DNA from: an uncultured Rhodocyclaceae bacterium
GTDB lineage: Bacteria > Pseudomonadota > Gammaproteobacteria > Burkholderiales > Rhodocyclaceae
Assembly (NCBI GenBank): GCA_907163075.1
Contig: CAJQTY010000003.1
Location: 424,637 to 488,636, forward strand
DNA: 64,000 bases
Direction of reading: 5' to 3'
Shown one piece after another: positions 17,633 through 25,489 of this stretch; position 1 is the stretch's first letter; each line of letters starts with the position of its first letter. Under the pieces are notes generated by a model, which saw only the letters and a program-made list of their open reading frames with translations, ran no database searches and was not told the origin of the DNA. The position numbers were made by a program, and so were the translations under genes.

Positions 17633-18592
17633 TCAAGACGGATCTTCAATCCGCTTCCACGACGCAGTCGGGTTGAATTCCCTGATCTGCGACGCACTCT
17701 TGCCGACATTCTTCTGATAGATCTTCCCGCCATTGCTGACGATGAAGGTCATCACGCCGCTAACACCATACTCGGCCGGATAGGCGACCATGGCAAAGCC
17801 GGCGATCATGCGGCCGTTGATGATATAGCTAAACGCACCGCCCGGTGCGCTCTTGCCTTGCCGCGTCAGGATGCGAAAGTGGTATCCGCGGTAAGCGTCA
17901 CCCACCGCGTGCCCTTTCAGATACTCCGCACTGGCGGCAATCAGCGGCCCGAAGGGGCTGGCCTCTTCGCCCTTGGCCAGGTCCGCCGGCCAATAAAGGC
18001 CGTCCTGTTTGCCAGGCGTGCTGGCCAGCTTCTGGGCGTACTCCAGGACATCGTCGCCGTTGCGGTCCTTGGCCGCGTACTGCCGCTGAGCGTCGAGATA
18101 GGCGCGCAGCACGACAATGGCTTCCCGCTCGTTGGCACCGATCCGGCGATTGATGATTTCATCTTCGCCCAGCTCGGTGGCAAAGCGCCAGGCGCCGTTC
18201 TTCATCACAAGGGGTATCGGCACCGGCCAGGCATCCACACCGATCAGCAAGGTGCGGCGACCCGGGCCCGATTCTTCAATGGCATGAAAAGCCTGAAATG
18301 CAGCGACCGATTTTGCGCGTGAGGCCGAGTTCGCCGCTTTGTCCGGCGAAACGACCAGGCGCTGGTGCTCCTCGCCGAAAATCGCGATCAGTGCAGCATC
18401 GTCATCGGCCTTGAGGGCTTCGACCAATGCGCTCACCGCATCCTCAGGCGTGGCGAAGGTTTTTTGTTCTGCGGCCACACCGAGCACGGGGATGGAAAGC
18501 AGCATGGCCAGCGCCACGCTGCGCAACGCGGACATGAACCGCGAAAGCTGAATTGACATGGAAATCCTCTTGGAAGTATTGATCGTGGTCAT
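17633..18592 (-). CDS. DUF2950 family exported protein
   Basis: The ATG at 18592 has AAGGAG 6 bases upstream, overlapping the stop of the DUF3300 gene; an ATG at 18559 with AAGAGG is also possible. The 319-residue product has a signal peptide (ALRSVALAMLLSIPVLGVAA). The mature part has the DUF2950 pattern: TFATPEDAVSALVEALKADD, the central YLDAQRQYAAKDRNGDDVLEYAQK stretch, and the GYHFRILTRQG region. Function is unknown in the family. It regularly accompanies DUF3300 genes, as here, which suggests an envelope partnership. Confidence 0.9.
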   Translation of the reverse strand: MTTINTSKRISMSIQLSRFMSALRSVALAMLLSIPVLGVAAEQKTFATPEDAVSALVEALKADDDAALIAIFGEEHQRLVVSPDKAANSASRAKSVAAFQAFHAIEESGPGRRTLLIGVDAWPVPIPLVMKNGAWRFATELGEDEIINRRIGANEREAIVVLRAYLDAQRQYAAKDRNGDDVLEYAQKLASTPGKQDGLYWPADLAKGEEASPFGPLIAASAEYLKGHAVGDAYRGYHFRILTRQGKSAPGGAFSYIINGRMIAGFAMVAYPAEYGVSGVMTFIVSNGGKIYQKNVGKSASQIREFNPTASWKRIEDPS

Positions 18593-18602
18593 CTTGTTCT
18601 CC

Positions 18603-19946
18603 TTATCGACGGCGACCGCCACCACCGCCACCACCGCCGGCACGACCGCCACCGCCGCCGCCGCCGCTAAATGACCTGCTCCCGCCACCCCCTCCAGCGC
18701 CCTGGAATGATTGTCCTCCACCGCCCCCTCCCCCGAACGATGATTGCCCGCGTCCCGATGACGACATCGACTCGCGGCTCGATGCACCGCGCGAACTATC
18801 CGCACGCGCACTGCTACCCGAGCCGTAACCGCCAAAGGCATCGCCGCCGCCACGGTTCTGGGCACTCCGATCGCTCGCCGATGCACCACCGCGATCACTC
18901 ATGCCCGAACTTGCCCGTGAGGCAGGCTGGTTTGATGCTCGTGCACCACCGCCTGCGCTTTGTCGGTCGCCTGCGCCTTGTCGGTCGCCTGCGCCTTGTC
19001 GGTCGCCGGCACCCTGTCTGTCACCGCCTCGTTGCGCATCACCGACACGCGCGCTGCTGGCGGAGCGACCGGCGCCACTGCTGACTTGCCCCGGCTTCTT
19101 GTCGGACTTCCAGGCGGTTCCTTGCGCCGAGTTTCCCGAACCGCGGTTGAAGGTGTTGCCGCCGCCGGTGTTAATGGTCGTATTGCGATTAATGTTGACA
19201 TCGTTGTTGCCGCCACCGTAGTTGCAGCCCCAACGGCCCCCGTTCCATGCGGCGCCAATCGCCGCGCCCCAGATCAGGCCGGTGGCCAGGGCGGCACCTG
19301 GCGGGTAAGGGTAGTAGTAGACCGGATACGGCGACGGCATATAGCCATAGCTCGCATAGCCGCCCGACACAACGATGGTCGAAGGGTTGTACTGCGGCAC
19401 GTAGATCACCTCGGGGTTGGCCTGCACCACCTGGATGACTTCCTTTTCGACGATGACCGTCTGTTTGTCGTCGGATTTCAGATTGCCTGCTGCTTGCACC
19501 TGGCGGCGGAAACGCTGGATCGACTCCAGCACGGACCTCTGATCCGCCACCACGGCCTCACCCAGGTCGGCTGTCCAGTCGATGTCAGTGCTCATTTTCT
19601 TGACCACATCGGGGTAGTTCAGAAGCGATTTGATCGATTCCTGCCAGGCGTCATTGACCGGCAGGTTCTTGTCGCTCTTGCGCTTGTCGAGATAACGATC
19701 AGCCTGCACGATTTCGAGCGGATAGGTCGCCGACGGCAGAATGATGGCGATCAGATCATCCGGATAGAGCGCGATCGGAGCGACCAGCTGGTCAAGCTGA
19801 GCGGCGCTCATGGGCGGCGCCCCACCCTCTGCGGAAGGCGCCTGCGCGAAAGCGCAGCAGCTTACTAACGCCATCCAGAGCGCCAGGACTGTGCTCAGCA
19901 TTGAGCGTCTTGTTTCTCCGACCGGATTCCCGTGAATCGTATTCAT
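18603..19946 (-). CDS. DUF3300 family exported protein with Gly/Ser-rich tail
   Basis: The ATG at 19946 is preceded by GGAGG. The 447-residue product has a signal peptide ending CCAFAQA and then the DUF3300 domain at residues ~45-200 (LDQLVAPIALYPDDLIAIIL, DVVKKMSTDIDWT, NPEVIYVPQYNPSTIVV). The C-terminal ~200 residues are low complexity, rich in Gly, Ser and Arg. They include a tandem DRQGAG hexapeptide repeat and a poly-Gly end. Such a tail suggests a flexible surface or periplasmic segment. It is the middle gene of a three-gene operon; the biochemical role is unknown. Confidence 0.9.
   Translation of the reverse strand: MNTIHGNPVGETRRSMLSTVLALWMALVSCCAFAQAPSAEGGAPPMSAAQLDQLVAPIALYPDDLIAIILPSATYPLEIVQADRYLDKRKSDKNLPVNDAWQESIKSLLNYPDVVKKMSTDIDWTADLGEAVVADQRSVLESIQRFRRQVQAAGNLKSDDKQTVIVEKEVIQVVQANPEVIYVPQYNPSTIVVSGGYASYGYMPSPYPVYYYPYPPGAALATGLIWGAAIGAAWNGGRWGCNYGGGNNDVNINRNTTINTGGGNTFNRGSGNSAQGTAWKSDKKPGQVSSGAGRSASSARVGDAQRGGDRQGAGDRQGAGDRQGAGDRQSAGGGARASNQPASRASSGMSDRGGASASDRSAQNRGGGDAFGGYGSGSSARADSSRGASSRESMSSSGRGQSSFGGGGGGGQSFQGAGGGGGSRSFSGGGGGGGRAGGGGGGGGRRR
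18951..19022. repeat. Four tandem 18-bp units inside the DUF3300 gene
   Basis: Four copies of an 18-bp unit (consensus GCCTGCGCCTTGTCGGTC on the plus strand) lie head to tail. The first three differ by at most one base and the fourth has several changes. They encode DRQGAG-type hexapeptides on the minus strand. Unit number may vary by slippage without breaking the frame. Confidence 0.85.
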
Positions 19947-19994
19947 CCTTACCTCCCGTTGTTTCCGTGGTTGCTGATGCACTATCTTGATTCT

Positions 19995-20459
19995 CTATTT
20001 GACGCTGTAGCCGCGTCCTTCGAGACAGGCGGCACGCGCCTTCGCGAAAGCGGATTGCTGCTGTTGCGTGGCGGCCTGCTGTTGTTGTTGCCCCTGCTGT
20101 GCGGCTGCGGCATTCTGCCGGCGGCTTTGTCCGCGGGCCGCAGCAGCCCCGACCGCGGCGCCGGTACCGGCATCTCCGCCGAGCGCGCTGCCCACGATCG
20201 CACCACGTGCGGCACCACGCATTCCTGCGCCCGGCGTCGTTCCCGTTGCTGTCGTCGGGGGCGTGGTCGCGGCTTGTGGCGGTGGCGGTTTCGCGGGGTC
20301 GAAACCACTTTGTTGAACCGCCCAGGAGTAGCAGGCCGATTCATCGCTCTTTTGCTGCTGCGCCGACTGCCCCTTGGCGGGGTATACGTACTGCTGGGCG
20401 CCAGCTTCAGCGATCAGGAAGACAGGCAGTGCCAGCAGGTAAAGGATACGTTGATTCAT
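19995..20459 (-). CDS. Glycine-zipper exported protein
   Basis: The ATG at 20459 has GGGAGAA about 8 bases upstream. The 154-residue product has a signal peptide ending EAGA. A Pro/Thr-rich linker and a glycine-zipper segment follow (GAARGAIVGSALGGDAGTG, residues ~80-105), then a Gln-rich stretch and a conserved-looking Cys near the end (ARAACLEGRGY). Glycine zippers insert in or associate with membranes. It lies 48 bases upstream of the DUF3300 gene and is probably the first gene of that operon. Function is unknown. Confidence 0.8.
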   Translation of the reverse strand: MNQRILYLLALPVFLIAEAGAQQYVYPAKGQSAQQQKSDESACYSWAVQQSGFDPAKPPPPQAATTPPTTATGTTPGAGMRGAARGAIVGSALGGDAGTGAAVGAAAARGQSRRQNAAAAQQGQQQQQAATQQQQSAFAKARAACLEGRGYSVK

Positions 20460-20942
20460 TATTGCGTTCTCCCGGGTGATTGGCGCCGACTGGAGCGGCG
20501 CGGCTATAGTTTGCGTTAAGTCTAGTCCACAGTGCACAGCAAAAGTAGGAAGAAATTTCGCCGCCGGAAAACCGCTATTTCGTTTGCATACCTGACGGCG
20601 CCGCCTGTCCGACGGTTCTGCAATCGACGGTGTTCACCGGTTCGGCACGAATCACCGGAAGCAAGCGTGGCGACCGAAGCGAAGCGGCGACCGTCGCCGC
20701 CGCGGCTCGGTCAATCGGTGGAAACGGCTTGCGCAGTGGCCGGTTGATCCCGGCCTGTCATTCCGGCGCCCGCCGGAATCCAGCTTGGCGGCGCACTGAC
20801 TGGGTCCCGGCCCGCTCCGGGACGACAACATTTGGGGATAAACATGAAGCTTGCGGAACTCCCTTGAATAGCCGTGGCATTCAAGCTATTGCCCTGAGCG
20901 CTTAGCTGATTAAACAACTATCTTGTCCGACTTGCGTACAGT
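20460..20942. other. Intergenic region with REP-like repeat
   Basis: This gap of 483 bases separates the start of the glycine-zipper gene from the 3' end of the sigma-54 regulator. The left part should hold the promoter of the three-gene operon, but I see no strong match. The right part contains paired REP-like palindromes. Open frames crossing it lack ribosome-binding sites and family resemblance. Confidence 0.5.
20760..20823. repeat. REP-like double palindrome
   Basis: Two hairpins lie side by side. The first is ATTCCGGC-GCCC-GCCGGAAT at 20760-20779, and the second is GTCCCGG/CCGGGAC at 20804-20823. The GTCATTCCGGC...GCCGGAATCC pattern is a common form of dispersed extragenic repeat in proteobacteria. 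It lies between genes, as such repeats do. Only one copy is present in this window. Confidence 0.6.
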
Positions 20943-22319
20943 TCATGATGCGATGCCATTGCCGCTCCGAGCGATCATTGCAAGTTTCCGGTAGAGCGTT
21001 CTTGGGCTGAGTGCGAGACGTTCGGCCAATGCCGCGCGGTCGCCATCGAAACGCTGTGAAACCCAGGCGATATAGCGCTGTTCAACTTCCTCAAGCGGCA
21101 TCGGTGTGTCGACGACAAAGGCCCCGGCCTGCGACGAAGTCGTCAGTTCGGATCGCTCCGCCGCCTGCGCGGTATCCATATCGAAATGCCGGTCGGTGAT
21201 TTCTTCGCCATCGGCGAGTATTGTCGCCCGCTCGATGAGATTTCGCAGTTCGCGGATGTTGCCTGAATAGCGCCGCTCCCTGAGCCCGGAAATGGCGGCC
21301 TGCGACAAATGCAGCTTGCGTTCGCCGGCAACGCGTTTGAGAAAGGAATCCGCCAGCAGCGGGATATCGTCGACCCGCTCAGCAAGCGAAGGTACGTGAA
21401 TCGGAAACGTGCTGATCCGGTGGAAGAGGTCGCGCCGAAAGTCTTCCTGCTCAACCATCTGGTCAAGGTCGCGGTGGGTGGCGCAGATGAGCCGGAAATC
21501 CGAGCGCAGCGTGTCCACCCCGCCGACACGCCGGAACGTGCCGCTTTCCAGCAAACGCAGCAGCTTCACCTGAAGCGGCAGCGGAATGTCGCCGACCTCG
21601 TCAAGCAGGAGTGTTCCGCCGCCGGCGGATTCGACCAAACCCGTCTTGCGGTGCAAGGCGCCGGTAAATGCGCCCTTTTCATAACCGAACAGTTCGCTCT
21701 CGAATAACGATTCGGTCAGCCCCGAGCAGTCGACGGCGACAAAGGGCCCGCTGGCATTCTTGCCCGCCTCGTGCAGCAAGCGGGCCACCAGTTCCTTGCC
21801 GGTGCCGGTCTCGCCCTGCAGAAGAACAGCGGCGCTGGTCGGCGCCACGCGCATCGCCAGCGCGAGCATTTGCTTGAAGCGGGCTGAACGGCCCACCAGC
21901 CCTTCGGCCGCCGGGCTGCTGAAGGCCTGCTTGACGACCCGCATCGTCTCGACGAAGTAAATGATGTGGCCCTGCTCGTCGCGGATGGGCGTCGTTTCGA
22001 CGTCCACATGCTCTTCACCGCGCGCCGTGTGATGCAGATGCAACACCCGCTGCACCTGCCCGCTCTCCTGACTCATGCGCAAGGGACAAGGCTCACCCGC
22101 CTGATCACAGGGCGCGCTGAAATGATGGGAGACCTCGTAGCAGTGGCGCCCGGCGACCGGACCGAATTGCGCGAAGGCTTCGGTGTACGCGCGATTGGCG
22201 GCAACGATTCGATAGTCGGCATCCATGACGATACGCGGTTCCGCCTGGCTCTCAAGGAAAGAAACCAGTTCGGGCAGCGACTTGACAGGGAAATCCATGG
22301 CGGACCCGGAGAGTGTCAT
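20943..22319 (-). CDS. Sigma-54-dependent activator with Cys-containing PAS domain
   Basis: The 458-residue protein has three parts. The PAS domain (residues ~20-130) carries Cys60, Cys71 and Cys78 in an arrangement (RHCYEV, then APC, then EPCPL) seen in redox- or metal-sensing PAS domains. The AAA+ domain (~140-370) has Walker A GETGTGKE at 169-176, the sigma-54 contact loop GAFTGA and Walker [10 protein letters not shown] Fis-type HTH ends the protein ([19 protein letters not shown]). There is no receiver domain, so it should sense directly. The start is uncertain: ATG at 22319 or 22298, neither with a good ribosome-binding site. It is divergent from a tiny membrane-peptide gene and borders the octaheme cytochrome operon. 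Confidence 0.9.
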   Translation of the reverse strand: MTLSGSAMDFPVKSLPELVSFLESQAEPRIVMDADYRIVAANRAYTEAFAQFGPVAGRHCYEVSHHFSAPCDQAGEPCPLRMSQESGQVQRVLHLHHTARGEEHVDVETTPIRDEQGHIIYFVETMRVVKQAFSSPAAEGLVGRSARFKQMLALAMRVAPTSAAVLLQGETGTGKELVARLLHEAGKNASGPFVAVDCSGLTESLFESELFGYEKGAFTGALHRKTGLVESAGGGTLLLDEVGDIPLPLQVKLLRLLESGTFRRVGGVDTLRSDFRLICATHRDLDQMVEQEDFRRDLFHRISTFPIHVPSLAERVDDIPLLADSFLKRVAGERKLHLSQAAISGLRERRYSGNIRELRNLIERATILADGEEITDRHFDMDTAQAAERSELTTSSQAGAFVVDTPMPLEEVEQRYIAWVSQRFDGDRAALAERLALSPRTLYRKLAMIARSGNGIAS

Positions 22320-22452
22320 TTATGGCGCCAATATATCAGAACCCAGCCATAAACTGACAACAATGGCACAACAACCCTGACAACCTTCCACGATGATCTT
22401 CATTGTTCATAAAAAACAGTCACTTGAGAGAATGCAGGCGGTGCAAAGAAGC

Positions 22453-22468
22453 GGGCACGATCCTTGAG
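22453..22468 (+). promoter_or_regulatory. Possible sigma-54 promoter for the small membrane peptide gene
   Basis: GGGCAC-N5-TTGA has the correct -24/-12 spacing and the -24 GG, but the -12 GC is GA here. It lies 39 bases before the ATG at 22507. Two CTGACAAC copies at 22353-22380 or close by could be activator sites. The match is incomplete, so confidence is low. Confidence 0.3.
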
Positions 22469-22506
22469 TGTTAACCATCGGCACACCCTATTTCAGGAGC
22501 ACTTTG

Positions 22507-22677
22507 ATGACTACCCATGCACTCGGACATAACGCCGCTCAGACCGCCCAGGCAATCGCACTGGCCCCCGTTCTGCTTGCCGCGCTGATCGGCGCCCTCC
22601 CGTTGCTCATTCCTTGCGTCGTTTGCCGTTGCTGCAAGGGTTTGTTCACCAAACTGATGCAGTCCATCCAGCACTGA
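22507..22677 (+). CDS. 56-residue Cys-rich single-pass membrane peptide
   Basis: The ATG at 22507 has AGGAG 8 bases upstream; an upstream in-frame GTG lacks such a site. The product has 56 residues: a polar N-terminus, one hydrophobic segment at about residues 17-39 (ALAPVLLAALIGALPLLIP), then CVVCRCC and a basic end (KGLFTKLMQSIQH). A strong terminator lies 66 bases downstream, so it is a compact monocistronic unit. The four clustered Cys next to the membrane could bind metal or form disulfides. I recognise no family. Divergent placement to a cysteine-PAS activator suggests it is that regulator's target, which is inference. Confidence 0.6.
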   Translation: MTTHALGHNAAQTAQAIALAPVLLAALIGALPLLIPCVVCRCCKGLFTKLMQSIQH

Positions 22678-22742
22678 AACGACGAGACGCGCGGACGAAT
22701 CCACTCGCACCGCGCCGTGCAATCCTCCTTACTCCCGGACGG

Positions 22743-22772
22743 AGCCCCCATCTCCCACCGGGGCTATTTTTT
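22743..22772 (+). terminator. Intrinsic terminator after the small membrane peptide gene
   Basis: Stem AGCCCC (22743-22748) pairs with GGGGCT (22760-22765), followed by ATTTTTT. It ends the plus-strand unit just before the convergent DsrE gene. Confidence 0.8.
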
Positions 22773-22792
22773 GTATGTGGAATCCGGCCGCC

Positions 22793-23215
22793 TCAGTAGC
22801 TCAGCACCTTTACGCCGGGTTGCAGCATATGGGCCGTCACGTCAGCCGGCTTGGCAACACCGATACCGTCAATCAAGTCAGCCGGTTTCCAATCGCTATT
22901 GGGCAAAAACAAAGCACAGACCTCAACCTTGGCTCCCGCCTTCATGAGACCTTGCAGCATGTCCTTTGGAGTAACGTTGCGCGGCTTGAGCACGGTCGAC
23001 TCCCTGTCTTTTATACCCAACTGACCACCTTCGCTGCACAACAGCACACGCACGCCAACTTTCTGTTCGATGGCTTGATTTGCCAGAACCAGCGCCATGC
23101 CTTGGGTCTGTGGATTACCGGAATTGAGGGTGACGAAAAGATCGGTCGCTGATTCGGCGTGAACCGGCAAGACAACGGAAACCCCCAGCGCAAGAGTGAT
23201 GAGCAACTTCTTCAT
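22793..23215 (-). CDS. Exported DsrE family protein
   Basis: The ATG at 23215 gives 140 residues with a signal peptide (MKKLLITLALGVSVVLPVHA). The mature part has the DsrE/DsrF-like fold pattern (DLFVTLNSGN, GMALVLANQAIEQKVGVRVLLCSEGGQLG, VEVCALFLPN). Two Cys, in LLCSEG and VEVCAL, could carry persulfide. DsrE proteins bind or transfer sulfane sulfur; a periplasmic form next to a triple rhodanese fits sulfur handling outside the cytoplasm. It is the last gene of the operon that starts with the octaheme cytochrome. Confidence 0.85.
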   Translation of the reverse strand: MKKLLITLALGVSVVLPVHAESATDLFVTLNSGNPQTQGMALVLANQAIEQKVGVRVLLCSEGGQLGIKDRESTVLKPRNVTPKDMLQGLMKAGAKVEVCALFLPNSDWKPADLIDGIGVAKPADVTAHMLQPGVKVLSY

Positions 23216-23267
23216 GGTCTGATCCCAGTAAAGTGGATGAAATTGGTTTAGCGCCGAAAGGCGGAGT

Positions 23268-24416
23268 CTATTTTTTTTGCGCCATGCTGTAGCCGCCATC
23301 ACCAGTGAACTTGATATCAGCGTCGATAAAATACGCCTGCACCTCGGCGCGCAGCAGCTTCACGGTATCGTAGGCCTCGCCGGACCGGGCGCCGGTGCCG
23401 CAGATGAACACCACCGGCTTGTCCGTGGGCAGCGTGCCGACCTTCTTCTCCAGGTCATTGATCGGCAGGCTGACGGCACCCTTGATCGTACCAACGGCAA
23501 ACTCCTTGGGATCGCGCACGTCAACGAGCATGATCGACGCCGGGGCCTCCTTCCAGACCTTCTCAAACGACTCGACGGTCACAGAGCCTTTCTCCTTGCC
23601 CGGCACCAGGGCTGCCGTCGCCGGCTGGCTTGGTGCGCCGGACGTTGCAGTCGCCGGCGCCGCACCGTGGATCTTTTCCCATTCCGGATAGCCTTCCGGG
23701 TAGGTCAGGACGTTTGTATATCCAAGCTTTCTGGCCTTTTCGGCTGATTTGTCCGAAAGCAGGCAATCCAGCCCGCCGCAGTAGTAGATCAGCGGCGTGG
23801 CCTTGTCGGCCGGCAACTTGTCGATCTGCTTGTCGAAATCGGTATCGGAGATGTTGATCGAGGTCGGGATCATTCCCTTGTCGGAAACCCGCTTGGGGCG
23901 TGCGTCGATCAGGGCATACGTCGCTTTCTCGTCGATCAGCTTCTTGATGTGAGCCGCGGAAACGGAGACCGGACCGCCCTTCTCCTTCCACTCCGGCATG
24001 CCGGCGGCGTACACCGTGATGCGGGTGTATCCCAGCTTCTCGGCCTTGAACGCCGAGTTGTGGCTGAGCATGCAGTCCAGCCCGCCGCAATAGAAGATCA
24101 ACTGGGTCGATTTGTCGGCCGGCAACTTGTCGACCTGTTTGTCGAACTGCGTATCGGGAATATTGATGGCGCCGGGAATGTGCCCCGGATCGAACTGCCG
24201 TGCGGCCGGACGCGAGTCGATGAGCATCACGCCCTTCTTGGGCGGGATATCCACGTTCTGACGGACGAAGTCGAAATCGGCCAGCACCTTGTACCAGCCC
24301 TCCTTGGGCTGGATCACCGATGCGTCGGCAGCCTGCACCGAGGCCGGATAGACGCCCGGCAGAAGCACCAGGCTGGCCGCAACGGCAGCCAGAAAACCGA
24401 GTCGTTTTGCGTTCAT
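23268..24416 (-). CDS. Exported triple-rhodanese protein
   Basis: The ATG at 24416 has AGGAG 7 bases upstream and gives 382 residues. After a signal peptide (LVLLPGVYPASVQA) there are three rhodanese domains. Domains 1 and 2 (residues ~45-150 and ~155-250) are near-duplicates, each with a YCGGLDC motif, and domain 3 (~280-380) has the loop ICGTGARSG. Each active loop has a Cys, so all three could bind persulfide. A Pro/Ala linker separates domains 2 and 3. Rhodaneses transfer sulfane sulfur, for example from thiosulfate. Its place between a cytochrome and DsrE suggests work with the tetrathionate-reductase-type enzyme. Confidence 0.92.
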   Translation of the reverse strand: MNAKRLGFLAAVAASLVLLPGVYPASVQAADASVIQPKEGWYKVLADFDFVRQNVDIPPKKGVMLIDSRPAARQFDPGHIPGAINIPDTQFDKQVDKLPADKSTQLIFYCGGLDCMLSHNSAFKAEKLGYTRITVYAAGMPEWKEKGGPVSVSAAHIKKLIDEKATYALIDARPKRVSDKGMIPTSINISDTDFDKQIDKLPADKATPLIYYCGGLDCLLSDKSAEKARKLGYTNVLTYPEGYPEWEKIHGAAPATATSGAPSQPATAALVPGKEKGSVTVESFEKVWKEAPASIMLVDVRDPKEFAVGTIKGAVSLPINDLEKKVGTLPTDKPVVFICGTGARSGEAYDTVKLLRAEVQAYFIDADIKFTGDGGYSMAQKK

Positions 24417-24445
24417 GTTGTTCTCCTGAATGGGGCTTGAAGGGA

Positions 24446-24838
24446 TCAGCTGCAACTGGCCGGTGCTTCGCCGTCCTTGGCACCCTTGGTCACGAAGGCC
24501 TTGATGTCGTCGAGCAGTTCCTGATCCGGCACGTCGGCGAACTTCTCGGCGGCCTTGTTGGCGGACTTGATGCTGGCACGGTATTCCTTGCTCACATACT
24601 GCTTGACCGTATCCTTGCCCTTGGCGTGCTTGTCGGCCTGCATGTAGCCCGACCACTCGGCCATGGTCTTCGCGCTTGGGTTGATCGAACCGACCGGCAA
24701 AGCCACGTGGCAGGAGGTGCATACGCTGCGGTAGTAGATGCGGCCGCGCTTCCAGTCCGCGTCGTAGGCGCTGGCGGAGAACGAGGCCCCGAGCAGTGCA
24801 AGCAGTGCGATGGACGTGAGCGGTTTGGTGATCTTCAT
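24446..24838 (-). CDS. Monoheme cytochrome c, periplasmic
   Basis: The 130-residue product has a signal peptide ending SFSASA and one heme-binding motif, CTSCH, near residue 40. The remainder is helical and Lys-rich, with a C-terminal ASCS containing a further Cys. Candidate Met ligands exist but cannot be chosen by eye. It is placed between the cytochrome b and the rhodanese gene and probably shuttles electrons between the membrane cytochrome and the octaheme enzyme. Confidence 0.9.
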   Translation of the reverse strand: MKITKPLTSIALLALLGASFSASAYDADWKRGRIYYRSVCTSCHVALPVGSINPSAKTMAEWSGYMQADKHAKGKDTVKQYVSKEYRASIKSANKAAEKFADVPDQELLDDIKAFVTKGAKDGEAPASCS

Positions 24839-24884
24839 GGTCTGGACTCCCTTAAGTTGGTTTGAAATTCGTTGAATGAAAAAT

Positions 24885-25478
24885 TCAGCTTTCCTCCCAG
24901 CCGGTGATCATGGCCTTGATGTGTGCCGTCGCCGTATGGCCGGTAGTCACCAGATAGATATGCGAAACGAAGAAGGCCAGCATCAGGAAGGCGCCGATGG
25001 TGTGGCCGGTGGCGACCCATTCGAGGCGCAGGCTGGATAGCCCCCAGGCCAGCCAGTCGGCATGGAAGAGATAGAGCCAGCCGGTGATCCAGATCAGCGG
25101 ACTGATGAACAGCAACACGCCGAGATAGGTCAGGCGTTGCAACGGGTTGTGCTTGTTGAGCTGGCTCGGCTTGAAGGGGTGCGGCTCGTGCCTGAAAATA
25201 CCCGACGAGTAATAGCGGGCCATCACCAGAACCTTCTCGGTGGTCGGAATGTAGTGCCGCCATTCACCGGTTGTCAGGTGCCAGAAGATGGCGAAGACCC
25301 ACAGCCCGACCAGTGTCCACGCGGCGATGGTGTGATAGTTAACCGCCCGCTCGAAACCGAAGTTGGCGTAGCTGCCGTGGATTTCAAAGCCGGTGAGCAT
25401 CATGAACATGATCAGCCCGGCCTGCGCCCAGTGCCAAAAACGCTCGAAGCCTTTGAAGATATAAACGCGTTCGCCCAT
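24885..25478 (-). CDS. Membrane cytochrome b (Ni/Fe-hydrogenase or formate-dehydrogenase gamma type)
   Basis: The second ATG of a MKMGERVY start (25478) is chosen because GGAG lies 7 bases upstream; the first is too close. The 197-residue product has four membrane helices with heme-ligand His candidates (FERFWHWAQAGLIMF, NYHTIAAWTLVGLWVFAIFWH, GHTIGAFLMLAFFVSHIYLV). This family passes electrons between quinol and periplasmic redox partners. Next to a membrane-anchored octaheme cytochrome, it would be the quinol-facing subunit. Confidence 0.92.
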   Translation of the reverse strand: MGERVYIFKGFERFWHWAQAGLIMFMMLTGFEIHGSYANFGFERAVNYHTIAAWTLVGLWVFAIFWHLTTGEWRHYIPTTEKVLVMARYYSSGIFRHEPHPFKPSQLNKHNPLQRLTYLGVLLFISPLIWITGWLYLFHADWLAWGLSSLRLEWVATGHTIGAFLMLAFFVSHIYLVTTGHTATAHIKAMITGWEES

Positions 25479-25489
25479 TTTCATTCTCC

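Noticed and set aside
18951-19022. Short tandem repeats considered as a CRISPR-like array
   Set aside because: The units are contiguous without spacers and are in-frame coding repeats.
22354-22371. TGGCAC considered as a -24 element for the small peptide gene
   Set aside because: No TTGC occurs five bases later (the sequence reads CCCT), so it is not a sigma-54 promoter.
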